The notes under the pieces are model-generated. The model was not told the DNA's origin and searched no databases. It saw only the letters and a list, made by a program, of their open reading frames with translations. DNA of 45,523 bases from an uncultured Treponema sp. (lineage in GTDB: Bacteria; Spirochaetota; Spirochaetia; Treponematales; Treponemataceae). The DNA lies in NCBI GenBank assembly GCA_937890485.1, contig CALBXN010000057.1, positions 1-45,523 on the forward strand. The letters run 5' to 3'. Made by a program: the position numbers and the translations under genes. Below are positions 1 to 8,025 of this stretch, piece by piece (the stretch's first letter is position 1; the number at the start of each line of letters is the position of its first letter).

Positions 1-39
1 AATCAGTGAAGAGGAAGCTTCATCAGTTTAATATAGCAA

Positions 40-672
40 TTATTTAATATTCGTTGTACTAGACGTTTCATACACTTTTGACAAATTGTTCCTGTGTCTA
101 AAGTCTGATATGTTATGTTCATTTCTATTTAATTCAATTGCAATCTCTTTATCTGTCATATAGTTATAATTATTTACAATATATTCTTTTTCATATTCAG
201 AAAACTTATAATCAAATATTGTCTTATTAATTATACCTAAAGAATTTGCCTTTTTAATTATAGAATTACGATTTCTTCTTGGAAGTAATTTAAGCATTTC
301 ATCTAAAGTTTTATAAGAATAATTATCTGTTAATATGGAAATTTCTTCTTCACTCCAAAAATTTCGTGTTTTTAATCCTAATTTACGAGCTTTTGATATA
401 ATTGATTTGTAAGAAAATTTTCCTTTAAATAAATCAACAAGGTCGTTAACATGACCATACATAGATTCATAATTTTCTATTAATATTCTCTCATCATCAC
501 TTGACCAATAATGTGACTCCATAGAAATTCCTAAAGAACTCATTTTTGAGTGAATAGATTGTTTACTTATATTAGGTATTTCCCTATGTATAGTATCCCA
601 ATCACCAATAGGGTAATATATTTTTAATAATTCAATTTCTTTATCCGTAATTTTATGTCTCATATACGTCAT
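40..672 (-). CDS. SANT/Myb-like multi-helix DNA-binding protein, probably intron-associated
   Basis: 210 residues with about four repeats of a SANT/Myb-like helix-turn-helix unit, each with an aromatic start (for example WSSDDERILIENY near residue 57 and WSEEEISILTDNY near 107) and a basic recognition helix ending in a 'KARKLGL' or 'KKANSLGI' pattern. Such repeats commonly form the DNA-targeting part of phage homing endonucleases, but no nuclease motif is visible, so this may be the DNA-binding half of a split or accessory protein. A good AAAGGAG sequence lies only 3 bases before the first ATG (672); a second ATG nine bases in (663) has a long spacer, so the start is uncertain. It lies downstream of a group I intron core, before any visible 3' exon, which suggests it is carried by the intron. 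Confidence 0.6.
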   Translation of the reverse strand: MTYMRHKITDKEIELLKIYYPIGDWDTIHREIPNISKQSIHSKMSSLGISMESHYWSSDDERILIENYESMYGHVNDLVDLFKGKFSYKSIISKARKLGLKTRNFWSEEEISILTDNYSYKTLDEMLKLLPRRNRNSIIKKANSLGIINKTIFDYKFSEYEKEYIVNNYNYMTDKEIAIELNRNEHNISDFRHRNNLSKVYETSSTTNIK

Positions 673-688
673 TCGCTCCTTTAATAAT

Positions 689-877
689 CTAATTACTATT
701 TCTCTTTTGTTTCTTTCTCATACTAAAAAAGAAGTCCAAAGATTTTTGTAAATCTTGACTTCTTTCAAATAACCAATATTCTTTTTTGTTTTCATCAAAT
801 CTTGATTCTTTTTCAAAACCAAGAGAATATAAAAATCTGCACAAGCGTACAGATTCACATTTATATTTATTATTCAA
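689..877 (-). CDS. Small DUF5659-like phage protein
   Basis: 62 residues. The pattern of an N-terminal segment 'ESVRLCRFLYSLGFEKESR', a charged turn, then 'YWLFERSQDLQKSLDFF' matches small phage proteins of the DUF5659 type (a residue-rich 'S.RLA.YL...GF' start followed by a 'FEN..EL..AL' end). Function of the family is unknown to me. Three similar genes occur elsewhere in this window (14352, 26192, 28378). The likely start is TTG at 877, 8 bases after GGAATG; no ATG fits the frame. It sits between the group I intron core and the SANT-like gene and is directly preceded by an intrinsic-terminator hairpin. Confidence 0.55.
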   Translation of the reverse strand: MNNKYKCESVRLCRFLYSLGFEKESRFDENKKEYWLFERSQDLQKSLDFFFSMRKKQKRNSN

Positions 878-899
878 TATTTTTCATTCCAATCTTTAA

Positions 900-927
900 A
901 TAAAATAGGAGAGTAATCAATTCTCCT
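900..927 (-). terminator. Intrinsic terminator-like hairpin after the group I core
   Basis: On the minus strand AGGAGA and TCTCCT pair around a 9-base loop, followed by TATTTTATTT. It lies just past the P9 hairpin of the intron and before the 62-residue gene. Same sequence family as the hairpins at 10294, 22868 and 28906. Confidence 0.6.
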
Positions 928-928
928 C

Positions 929-1323
929 ATAATAACAACATCTCTATCTTTCGATAGACGTTTAGACTATTTCTTCATCTTCACCATTACGTGTTAAGAG
1001 TGACCTTTTCGATTTAAGGGGATTTCACCCACGCCATTTGCGATTGCGCCCTACGATTATTGTTGTAGATATTCAGGATTTCCACCTTTATTCTCTAGTC
1101 TACAACTCGACATGAATCTAGTCGTTGAACCTTTACCCTCGACTAAAGTACCGTATGGTCTACGGGATACGTTAGGGCACTTGGCTGCATGAACACCCAA
1201 TCCTTGCGTTTTAAAACCATCATATAGTGATTTCTCCTATATTGTGGTGCAAGGCTCTAAGGGATTACCTGCAATTAAATTCATTCTAGTTATACATTTC
1301 TGCATAACGTGGCAAAGTTTGCC
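929..1323 (-). ncRNA. Group I intron catalytic core in the tape-measure gene
   Basis: Read on the minus strand, the segment has the diagnostic group I elements: a P-like AATTGCAGGTAATCCC (about 1280-1261), an R element GTTCAACGACTAGA (1130-1117), an S element AAGAAATAGTCTAAACG (975-959) whose TAGTC pairs with GACTA of R to form P7, and a P9 hairpin CTATC-GAAA-GATAG (about 957-944). The 5' splice site is best placed between 1324 and 1323: exon TGGT pairs with intron GCCA, giving the required U-G pair at the site, and exon 1 ends at a codon boundary. The 3' splice site and second exon are not seen; they probably lie beyond position 40, so the intron may carry the two genes downstream of the core. 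Confidence 0.85.
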
Positions 1324-2949
1324 ACCAACTGAATTGAGAAGCTGAGTTCTTCTTAAATCTCCCTCTTCAAGTTTGTTATATTCTACTGATAACTCCTTTA
1401 ATACTTCCATTGCATCACGAGTTTGCAATACACCATTACGAGTTTCTTTTAAAGATACACCTAATGCGCTACAAGCCTTTTCATATTTAGTAAGACCTTC
1501 TGCATCAATACCTTCCTCTTCATCTGATACTTGTCTAATATTTAATAAAATTGCTCTGAATGCTCTTGCCATTTCAGAACCACTCTGCTGAGTTGAGGCA
1601 ATCATAGTACCTAAAGCAGCAGTTGTTTCATTTACTTCGATACCAAATGAAGCAGCAGTAGAACCAACGATAGACATACCATCTGCTAATTCTGTCATAT
1701 TAACAGCATTTTTGTTGGTTATATAGTTACTTCCATCAAAGACTTTAGTTAATTCTTCAACAGAACCCTTTAACCCATAAGCCTTATCTGTTGCAATAAC
1801 ATATTTATTTGCTATATCCTCAGTTACGTCACCAGCACCTTGAATAGCAACAGATAATTCAGCAATTGCTTCCGCATTCTCATAACCTGCACGAGATGCT
1901 TCCTGAACACCAGACAAATAGTGAGTTACGGATTTTCCATAATCAGATGCAATATCAAAACCATCATCTGCAATTTTCGCCAACTGTTGTTTGTTTAAAT
2001 TTTCGTTTGCTTTACTAATTTCAGTAAGCAAGGTATTTACTTCTTTAAGTTCCGTAAATGCTTCTCTTGTTTCAGATATTACTTTCATTACCAACGAACT
2101 TGCAGATAACCACATAGTAAAACTCTGATAAGCTTGTGTAAATTGTTCTTTAAGAGATTTACCAAGTCGATTCATTGCTCTCATATAGTTTTCGTTTTGT
2201 TTAAAACCAGTGCTGATTTTACCAAAATCCATTTTTGTCATTTGTGTATTTAAATCACGAAGACTCATAATATATCTATGGTTTTCATCTACAACTTCTC
2301 TAGTCGCAGCTGTATTTTTTTGATTCCATGCTTCAATGGTATTTGCTAAAGATAATCTCTGTTGTTCAGTAGCCATACCTTTCATTGAAGCCTTTAAGCG
2401 TTCATACTCATTTCTACTTTCAATAAGTTCTCTTTGCAGATTATCATTTGCAGTTTGGATTGCTTGAAAATTCTGCTGGTCTACAGGTTTTGCAAATTCT
2501 GTTTTTAAAGTAGCAAGAGAGTTCTTTACATTCTGTGTCTTAGTAGCAATAGTATCTTGTGCTAATCCAAGACTTCTGAAATCGCCTTCTAACTTTACAA
2601 TCTGTGTAGCATAATCATTCTTAATCCCACCATTCGATAGAAGTTGAATTTTATTGAGTTTTTGAGAAGTAGACTCTGCTTGTTTCTCAACTTGGTTTAA
2701 TACCTTGAAAACATCATTGCCAGTAACTTTAAAGTCTAAGCTCCCAACATCCTTATACGCTTTGTTGATAGAGTTGGCAATCAAATTACTAACTTCTTTT
2801 AAATTATTTTTTAAACTAGCAGTCTCAAGTTTTGGTTTTATTTCAATTAAGTTTTTATCTACAATTTTTTGAACTTCTGATAGCTCTTCCGTAATACCAG
2901 ATTTCTCTAAGACTGTTTGTATAATGACCGAAAGTTGGTTTTCATCCAT
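1237..2949 (-). CDS. Tail tape measure protein, N-terminal exon (interrupted by group I intron)
   Basis: 570 codons read from an ATG with a good upstream AGGAGGAATAAATA. The product is strongly helical and carries a TP901-type tape-measure domain: the segment from about residue 300 to 540, with 'ANKYVIATDKAYGLKGS', 'ELADGMSIVGSTAASFGI' and 'SEMARAFRAILLNIRQV', is typical of that family and ends at the conserved 'LLNSVGGK' motif. Tape measures fix tail length and line the tail tube. The true coding sequence stops at 1324, after 'NSVG', where the group I intron begins; the last ~28 codons to 1237 are intron read-through. The rest of the protein should continue in an exon left of the window. It is the last late gene seen here. 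Confidence 0.85.
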   Translation of the reverse strand: MDENQLSVIIQTVLEKSGITEELSEVQKIVDKNLIEIKPKLETASLKNNLKEVSNLIANSINKAYKDVGSLDFKVTGNDVFKVLNQVEKQAESTSQKLNKIQLLSNGGIKNDYATQIVKLEGDFRSLGLAQDTIATKTQNVKNSLATLKTEFAKPVDQQNFQAIQTANDNLQRELIESRNEYERLKASMKGMATEQQRLSLANTIEAWNQKNTAATREVVDENHRYIMSLRDLNTQMTKMDFGKISTGFKQNENYMRAMNRLGKSLKEQFTQAYQSFTMWLSASSLVMKVISETREAFTELKEVNTLLTEISKANENLNKQQLAKIADDGFDIASDYGKSVTHYLSGVQEASRAGYENAEAIAELSVAIQGAGDVTEDIANKYVIATDKAYGLKGSVEELTKVFDGSNYITNKNAVNMTELADGMSIVGSTAASFGIEVNETTAALGTMIASTQQSGSEMARAFRAILLNIRQVSDEEEGIDAEGLTKYEKACSALGVSLKETRNGVLQTRDAMEVLKELSVEYNKLEEGDLRRTQLLNSVGGKLCHVMQKCITRMNLIAGNPLEPCTTI

Positions 2950-2981
2950 TATTTATTCCTCCTCTCTGTTTTTTTGAGCAT

Positions 2982-3006
2982 AAAAATACTCCCCAGAGAG
3001 GGGAGT
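2982..3006 (-). terminator. Intrinsic terminator just upstream of tape measure
   Basis: Perfect 7-bp stem ACTCCCC/GGGGAGT with a 5-base loop followed on the minus strand by ATTTTTATG. It lies between the 57-residue gene (ends 3035) and the tape-measure start (2949), with no room for a conventional promoter after it apart from the leader of ~30 bases. Confidence 0.7.
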
Positions 3007-3034
3007 AATAATTATTATTATTTAAATTTTAATA

Positions 3035-3208
3035 TCACATATTGACAAAATTATCATCCTCAATACGTTCTAATATGTGTAAAAATAGACCTCTAGCTTG
3101 AGATAGCGAAACACGATTATTTTTTAATAATCCGAGGATTATAGTTTCCATTTCATCTCGATTTTGAGAAGAATCTAATTCTGTAATTCTAACAAATTCG
3201 TTAAACAT
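3035..3208 (-). CDS. Small hypothetical protein upstream of tape measure
   Basis: 57 residues starting MFNEFVRITELD and ending LERIEDDNFVNM. The ATG lies 8 bases after the stop of the preceding gene, so translation is probably coupled; no strong separate ribosome binding site is visible. Charged, helical and without membrane segments. Position directly before the tape measure is where tail assembly chaperones usually lie, so a tail-assembly role is possible but inferred from place only. No slippery heptamer joining it to the upstream gene was seen. Confidence 0.5.
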   Translation of the reverse strand: MFNEFVRITELDSSQNRDEMETIILGLLKNNRVSLSQARGLFLHILERIEDDNFVNM

Positions 3209-3215
3209 AATCTCA

Positions 3216-3638
3216 TTATTTTACGCTAAGACCTTGCTTGCGCAATTCCTCCTTTAAAATATTTTTTGCATTCTTTTCGCAATAACGAATGAATGATTCC
3301 CAAAATCTACCTTCAGTTTGAATGTCTGTACTACCATGATAACCTTCTTGAGCAAATTCTAATTGTTTAACACCTGACCAAAAATCATTGTAGTTCATTT
3401 TATCTTTATTCATAAATATTTCACCACAGTTTTTATTCAACATTTCTGTTGTTGCAGATTCCCAAAACTGATAAGTTCTTTGGTAATAATCAGGTTCAAA
3501 CTGGTCGTAGTATTCTGAGTCAATTAACTCTTGCAAAGTTCCAAGAAGTCTATTGCAAGTTGTTTTGACCGCTTTAGAACATGCAGATTGTATAAAATTT
3601 TCTAAACCAACAACTGTTGTAAATTTATGATTTGCCAT
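3216..3638 (-). CDS. Putative HK97 gp10-like / tail-region protein
   Basis: 140 residues from the ATG at 3638, which has GAGGTGG 3 bases before it; an upstream TTG is in frame but coincides with the ribosome binding site. The middle contains 'YYDQFEPDYYQRTYQFW', a pattern seen in head-tail joining proteins related to HK97 gp10 and in phage proteins that contact the tail tube ('Y.P..Y.RTY'). Helical on both sides. Placed just before the tape-measure gene, it may be a tail completion or assembly protein. Alternative: an unrelated small structural protein. Identification rests on this motif and the neighbourhood. Confidence 0.5.
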   Translation of the reverse strand: MANHKFTTVVGLENFIQSACSKAVKTTCNRLLGTLQELIDSEYYDQFEPDYYQRTYQFWESATTEMLNKNCGEIFMNKDKMNYNDFWSGVKQLEFAQEGYHGSTDIQTEGRFWESFIRYCEKNAKNILKEELRKQGLSVK

Positions 3639-3693
3639 AAACCACCTCAAAATTCCTTGATAGAAGACTCATTTAATCGAGCCTTATTTCTTT

Positions 3694-3768
3694 CTAAACC
3701 ACTGGCTTACCATTTTTCCAAAACATTCCATATCCTGATATGTATACATCTCTCTATTTAGATACATT
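3694..3768 (-). CDS. Possible 24-residue peptide
   Basis: A 25-codon frame starting MYLNREMYTYQDM and ending KNGKPVV with GAGGAG 9 bases before the ATG. The strong ribosome binding site and its fit in a gap between two genes are the only support. It could be a leader controlling the next gene. No function can be given. Confidence 0.3.
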
Positions 3769-3798
3769 TTCTTTTCTCCTCTACATTTATTTTGATAC

Positions 3799-4026
3799 TT
3801 ATGCTGTTTCTCTTTCCTTTTCTGCCTGCGCATGAATAATTTCCGCTAACTTGCTAATAAATTCTTTTCTAAGTTCATTCACAGGAACATCTTTTAATTC
3901 CATATACAAATCTTTTACAAGTTTAACTAAATCTTCCTGTTCATCAGCAAATGCTAAAATCATGCCATATAATTTGCTTTTTACAAGAATTTCTTTTCTT
4001 TTCATTTCTAACCAATTTTTAATCAT
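3799..4026 (-). CDS. Hypothetical small phage protein
   Basis: 75 residues, mostly helical with many Lys and Glu, and no membrane segment or Cys pair. AAGGAGAATAAAGTTT precedes the ATG. It is one of a chain of small genes (4417 to 3799) between RusA and the tail genes, each with its own ribosome binding site and only a few bases apart. I do not recognise the family. Confidence 0.55.
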   Translation of the reverse strand: MIKNWLEMKRKEILVKSKLYGMILAFADEQEDLVKLVKDLYMELKDVPVNELRKEFISKLAEIIHAQAEKERETA

Positions 4027-4031
4027 AAACT

Positions 4032-4223
4032 TTATTCTCCTTTTACACTTACGCTAAATTTCCAATAATATCCATCAGTTGTATACATTTCGAAATAATT
4101 ACCAAATGGCTTATATTCGACACTGTTAATCTGAGGACTTGTTTTACAAATGTTTATATATTGGTCTGACAATAATGCATAATTACATCTTCTCAATAAT
4201 TCGTCTATTTCATGTGAATACAT
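4032..4223 (-). CDS. Hypothetical small phage protein
   Basis: 63 residues. The C-terminal half 'FGNYFEMYTTDGYYWKFSV' reads as short beta strands, so it is probably a small folded domain rather than a helical linker. The start at 4223 follows AGGAGAAAATAT. The gene ends five bases before the next start and is part of the same small-gene string. Not recognised. Confidence 0.55.
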   Translation of the reverse strand: MYSHEIDELLRRCNYALLSDQYINICKTSPQINSVEYKPFGNYFEMYTTDGYYWKFSVSVKGE

Positions 4224-4231
4224 ATTTTCTC

Positions 4232-4417
4232 CTAGATTGTGGTTTTAGAGTAGAAATCTCCTGTTTTATCGATTGCCATTGAGCAAACTAATGATTCTAC
4301 TTCTCGTGTCATTTCTTTTCCGCAAATAGGGCAGTAGTGACCATCACTTCTATACATTGTAATCGGCATCTCTACAATCTCATGATGTCCACATTCACAT
4401 TCGAAAGGATATCTCAT
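4232..4417 (-). CDS. FmdB-like zinc ribbon protein
   Basis: 61 residues with two Cys pairs, 'CECG' (residues 7-10) and 'CPIC' (29-32), spaced as in FmdB-type zinc ribbons, which begin 'YPFECECGHHEI' or similar. It probably binds one zinc ion and contacts nucleic acid or protein. AAGGAGAATAAATAA precedes the ATG. It lies directly after the RusA gene. Confidence 0.55.
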   Translation of the reverse strand: MRYPFECECGHHEIVEMPITMYRSDGHYCPICGKEMTREVESLVCSMAIDKTGDFYSKTTI

Positions 4418-4432
4418 TTATTTATTCTCCTT

Positions 4433-5008
4433 TTACTTTTTATCTTCTTTATATTTTGAACAAATCATTCCATGAATTTCTTCTTGAATACGTCCTTCTT
4501 TTGCTTTCTGCAAAATACTACAATTTCGTTTGTATCTACTACATCCGATGCAGTTAGATTCAAATTCTTCTAACTGAGTTGCATTGTCAAATACACCTAT
4601 GTAATCTACAGGTCGTATAGTAAGTTCTATTCTTGGATTTTTCGAATCGTAAAATATTCTTTCAACTCTTTCACAAGTTACATTATCATCCAACCATATC
4701 ATTTGCGTTTCTGTAATTGCATCTAATAATAATTTGAAATAATTATTGCAATCTCGGTCTATTCTATCGAAATAAAAAACACAATCTATATAAAAATGCT
4801 GTGTCTTATTTGGAATAAGAGTGTAACCCTGCTCCTTAATTTGTTTTTTTACATATTCTTTAAATTGTTTTTTATACTTTTTTGCTTCGCTCGTTTCATA
4901 CATCGTCACTTGTGCTCTGCCACGAGAGATGAAGCCTCTGGGTTTTATGTAATGATTGACAGAAACGGGCAAAGGTGATACAAGTTTCAAAATATTTATA
5001 ATTTTCAC
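4433..5008 (-). CDS. rusA: RusA-like Holliday junction resolvase
   Basis: 191 residues. RusA enzymes cut four-way DNA junctions and resolve recombination or replication intermediates before packaging. The family signature is visible: 'DRIDRDCNNYFKLLLDA' (residues ~86-102) holds the metal-binding Asp residues of the 'D.DN..K...DAL' motif, followed by 'WLDDNVTCERVERIF'. The N-terminal 'SPLPVSVNHYIKPRG' also fits. A C-terminal extension with four Cys ('CIGCSRYKRNC') may bind metal. The start is unclear: GTG at 5008 lies immediately after AAGGAA, and no ATG exists in frame. A RusA gene between lysis and tail genes is unusual. Confidence 0.85.
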   Translation of the reverse strand: MKIINILKLVSPLPVSVNHYIKPRGFISRGRAQVTMYETSEAKKYKKQFKEYVKKQIKEQGYTLIPNKTQHFYIDCVFYFDRIDRDCNNYFKLLLDAITETQMIWLDDNVTCERVERIFYDSKNPRIELTIRPVDYIGVFDNATQLEEFESNCIGCSRYKRNCSILQKAKEGRIQEEIHGMICSKYKEDKK

Positions 5009-5023
5009 TTCCTTTTACACAAC

Positions 5024-5048
5024 AAAAGAGGAGTCTTTGAAACTCCCC
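5024..5048 (-). terminator. Intrinsic terminator upstream of rusA
   Basis: GGGGAGT and ACTCCTC pair around TTCAAAG and are followed by TTTTG on the minus strand. It lies between the 54-residue zinc protein and RusA. Confidence 0.65.
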
Positions 5049-5059
5049 TTTTATGTCCA

Positions 5060-5224
5060 TTACTTTTTAATTTTCATCGCTTCATACCAATCCCAATCTA
5101 TTTCCACCTTACATTTAGGACAATAATCATGTTGAGTTGGTAGTAAATCATAATAACCACAGATAGGACAATATGCGTATCCGCTACCTGAAATAACTGG
5201 TTCTACTTTGTTTTGATTATTCAT
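5060..5224 (-). CDS. Small zinc-ribbon protein
   Basis: 54 residues with two CxxC knuckles, 'CPIC' at about 19-22 and 'CPKC' at 35-38, a classic single-zinc ribbon. Its ATG overlaps the last codons of the upstream 227-residue gene (ATGAATAA), so translation is likely coupled. It ends in a basic tail 'AMKIKK'. Probably a small nucleic-acid or protein-binding accessory; function not known. Confidence 0.6.
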   Translation of the reverse strand: MNNQNKVEPVISGSGYAYCPICGYYDLLPTQHDYCPKCKVEIDWDWYEAMKIKK

Positions 5225-5900
5225 GGCTCATCACCAACTCTGTTTTTACTGGAATTACAGGAAGATGGTTTTTAACATATTCATATTTTGTCTGTCTTCC
5301 ATGGTTTCCATTTAAACCTCTGTATGCCGAATATATTGAATCAAATTCATCTACTTCGTTTTGAGGCATTCCTTTTAAGTTTATATATTTTTCATATAAC
5401 TCATCAATGGTACTTCCTAATAATTCCTTTGTGCCACACATAAGAGCAACAATCTGTTCATCTCTATTACCTTGTCTGTCAATAAGGTCTTTAATAGAAT
5501 CGCTTAATTCTTTCTGAATCTGAAGACTTTGTTGCCTATCACTTACACGGTTGCTTGTAAATTTAGCCATTTCGTCATGTAGTTCCTTACGGTCTTTACG
5601 ACTTTCTTCCATATAATCATTAAGACTTTTTCTAAATGCTTCTTCATCCTTTGTGTGGCGTTGCTGAAGTTTATCTAAATTTTCGGCAGTCTTTTTTGCC
5701 AATTCTACTACAGCATCAAGTTTTTCTTTGTCTTCTCGTTTTTGTCGCATTGACTTTGTTTCAATGTCTAATTTCTTTAACAATTTACCTATGGTTTTTT
5801 CCCACAATCCCTGTAAAAAACTCCAAGCAATTAGCACGACAATAACGCCACAAAACATAGCCCATGGGTCTAATTCTTTTAAGCTTTCAATCGCATCCAT
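5217..5900 (-). CDS. Membrane-anchored coiled-coil protein in the lysis block
   Basis: 227 residues. One strong membrane segment near the N terminus ('WAMFCGVIVVLIAWSFLQGLW', residues ~13-33) is followed by a long charged coiled coil (about 40-150). AAAGGAGGTC precedes the ATG. It directly follows the endolysin gene, so a holin-partner, spanin-like or release-control role is likely by position. It resembles coiled-coil phage membrane proteins but no family signature was recognised. Confidence 0.6.
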   Translation of the reverse strand: MDAIESLKELDPWAMFCGVIVVLIAWSFLQGLWEKTIGKLLKKLDIETKSMRQKREDKEKLDAVVELAKKTAENLDKLQQRHTKDEEAFRKSLNDYMEESRKDRKELHDEMAKFTSNRVSDRQQSLQIQKELSDSIKDLIDRQGNRDEQIVALMCGTKELLGSTIDELYEKYINLKGMPQNEVDEFDSIYSAYRGLNGNHGRQTKYEYVKNHLPVIPVKTELVMSHE

Positions 5901-5915
5901 TTTATTAGACCTCCT

Positions 5916-7556
5916 TTATGAAATCAGTGAGATAAAAGTAGAAGAGTCACAGATACCAGTCTGAGCTAATCCTTTATCTTTCTGATACTGTTTTACTGTT
6001 CTTTCAAGACCTCCACCAAATTTTCCAGGTAATTCAAGTCCATTAGGGTCGTATCCCTTTAACATAAGCAGAATTTCAAGAGCAGTAATCATATATTGTG
6101 TTTCACCACGTTTAACATAATGGTTTCCAAGTGCTTTTTTAGATTTTGCACCCCAAAGTCCGTCTTCATCAAGACAAGCGTTATAATCTAAATTCATGGC
6201 TCTCTGTAGTACTTTTACGCCACCTTTTTTAGTCTTTGCTCCATAAATTCCATCTGCAATAAGACCACATTGAGCAAAATTATTTGCATGAGTCTGTCCT
6301 GTTCTAATAATAGAATTCCCTTTATTTGTAGATGATTTTTCTGGTTCAATTGTAGTAGGCGGTGTGATAGTTCTTTTCATTAATTCTTCATAACTAATCA
6401 TCATCTGATTTCTGTCAAGTTTTGCTGTATAGAAATCATCTGCAACAGCAGCAGAAGTATACTGATGAATTGCAATTTGTTTTCCTACAGATGGGCATCC
6501 GTGATTCTGCCCGTCATTAGAAGAATATTTTGCAATCCACAAAGGGTCAGCAATCATATCTTTATTAAAATATGAATTAAACATAGAAGAACCAGTGTAG
6601 AGCATCGGTACGAAACCTTTTGTCCTAATTGTATTAGCAAATGCATTAAACTGTTTGGAGTTTAAATCTTTTCTTGTTGAAACTTTCATTTTTGCTTCTT
6701 CCATGTCATATGCAATAGGAAAATCTAAAGATTTATTTCCTAACCAATCTAAAACTCTATTTGCATCTTCAATAGCTTCTGCTTCTGTAAGTGAAGTTGC
6801 ATAAAAATAGATGCCGATTTTCATACCAGCATCTTTTGCATTTGCATAATGAGATTCAAAATATGGGTCTTTTGTTTTGTTATATCCGATACGAATAATT
6901 ACAAATTCATAACCTGATTTCTTAGCATCTTTTAAGTTGATAGATGTCTGGTATTTTGAGATATCAATTCCACGCATGTATTTATTTTCTCCTTTCTGTG
7001 GTGTCGTTTCTTTTTTCTTTAGTGAATCAGGAACGGTCACAGTCCAAAGATATTTCACTTGTGACGCAAATGTATTCCATGTATTTTTAATTCTGTTTGA
7101 AGCTTTACTTGCTGGGTCATTGATGTAAACATAACCGTCTTTATAACCATAAACTAAAATGAAGTGCCCACTGCTTGTCCATAGTCCAGAACCCATACAA
7201 GCTATAACCCAATCTCCATTTTTTAATGCATTAAGTGCTTCTGTATGATATGTAGATGTAGATTTCCCATATAGATTTGATGTATTTAATCTTTTGCATT
7301 CAATTCCATATTCTTTAAATTGTGGAACAAAATATGTGTAATAAGTTCCTTGATTTAAAGCTTTGTATCCGTGTTCCATACTCCATTCTGCTGTATGTGT
7401 CGGATTTACATTCTTATCTTTTAATGTAGCAATAATCATTGCTGAACAAGCTATACCACAACCAGAACTACCAATTGTTTTCTTTTCGCCAGAGGCAGAA
7501 TAGTTATGATTCTTCCAACGAGAATCAGTTTGCATATAATAAATTGGTTGAATCAT
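5916..7556 (-). CDS. Modular endolysin: C39-like peptidase, GH25 muramidase, cell-wall binding domain
   Basis: 546 residues. Residues 1-155 form a papain-like C39-type domain with catalytic Cys33 in 'SSGCGIACSAM', His131 in 'GHFILVYGY' and Asp147 in 'INDP'. Residues 194-385 form a glycoside hydrolase 25 domain with Asp198 in 'GIDISKYQ' and 'YDMEE' (Asp284, Glu286). The rest (about 410-546) is a peptidoglycan-binding region ('DGIYGAKTKKGGVKVLQRAM' and a second repeat). Together it cuts peptide cross-links and glycan strands of the host wall. AAAGGAGG precedes the ATG, and a terminator lies just upstream. An internal in-frame start at Met194 has its own ribosome binding site (see separate entry). 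Confidence 0.9.
   Translation of the reverse strand: MIQPIYYMQTDSRWKNHNYSASGEKKTIGSSGCGIACSAMIIATLKDKNVNPTHTAEWSMEHGYKALNQGTYYTYFVPQFKEYGIECKRLNTSNLYGKSTSTYHTEALNALKNGDWVIACMGSGLWTSSGHFILVYGYKDGYVYINDPASKASNRIKNTWNTFASQVKYLWTVTVPDSLKKKETTPQKGENKYMRGIDISKYQTSINLKDAKKSGYEFVIIRIGYNKTKDPYFESHYANAKDAGMKIGIYFYATSLTEAEAIEDANRVLDWLGNKSLDFPIAYDMEEAKMKVSTRKDLNSKQFNAFANTIRTKGFVPMLYTGSSMFNSYFNKDMIADPLWIAKYSSNDGQNHGCPSVGKQIAIHQYTSAAVADDFYTAKLDRNQMMISYEELMKRTITPPTTIEPEKSSTNKGNSIIRTGQTHANNFAQCGLIADGIYGAKTKKGGVKVLQRAMNLDYNACLDEDGLWGAKSKKALGNHYVKRGETQYMITALEILLMLKGYDPNGLELPGKFGGGLERTVKQYQKDKGLAQTGICDSSTFISLIS
6975..6994 (-). promoter_or_regulatory. Internal ribosome binding site and start in endolysin gene
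   Basis: AAAGGAG lies 10 bases before the ATG of Met194 (start at 6977), in frame with the full gene. Starting here would make a 353-residue GH25 plus cell-wall-binding protein without the peptidase domain. The codons spell the linker 'KGENKY', so chance is possible. Confidence 0.5.
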
Positions 7557-7583
7557 GCTGATTACCTCCTTTCGTTTTAAGCA

Positions 7584-7610
7584 ATAAAAAAGAGCCTATA
7601 TTTTGGCTCT
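7584..7610 (-). terminator. Intrinsic terminator between holin and endolysin
   Basis: AGAGCC and GGCTCT pair around an 8-base loop, followed by TTTTTT on the minus strand. It sits just before the endolysin ribosome binding site. Confidence 0.75.
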
Positions 7611-7623
7611 AATCAAACTTTCA

Positions 7624-8016
7624 TTATTCAGTTTTTTTGTTTTCTTCGATTACTTCACGCATTGTAACTAATGCTTCATCGATAATTTCATCAATCTTTT
7701 TAATTAAATCTTCTTGGTCTGTTACTTTACTTAGAATAGGATACTTCTCAAAAATGCGGTCAATAACTTCAGACCTCTTAATAGAACCTGCTTTTACCCA
7801 TTCGTCATATTCAATTTCCGCATTTGTTACCATTTTTAAAGCTGTAACACGAACCTGTTCTAAAGCAAGATTAATTTTTTCCTGTTCAGACAATGATAAA
7901 TAAGATTCAATTTTTCTAAACGCCAAAAGACCCAATCCCATAACAACAGTAATTAGAGTCCAATTCTGATTGATTAACTCTAAAAAATTTTTTATTCCAG
8001 TTAATACGTGTTCCAT
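7624..8016 (-). CDS. LLH-type phage holin
   Basis: 130 residues. One membrane segment 'WTLITVVMGLGLLAFRKI' (about 20-37) follows a short N-terminal helix, and the rest is a long charged helical domain ('VRVTALKMVTNAEIEYDEW'), the architecture of the phage holin LL-H family. Such holins form membrane lesions that release the endolysin. AGGAGAAAAAT precedes the ATG. It lies between a two-helix membrane protein and the endolysin, which supports a role in lysis. Confidence 0.75.
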   Translation of the reverse strand: MEHVLTGIKNFLELINQNWTLITVVMGLGLLAFRKIESYLSLSEQEKINLALEQVRVTALKMVTNAEIEYDEWVKAGSIKRSEVIDRIFEKYPILSKVTDQEDLIKKIDEIIDEALVTMREVIEENKKTE

Positions 8017-8025
8017 ATTTTTCTC

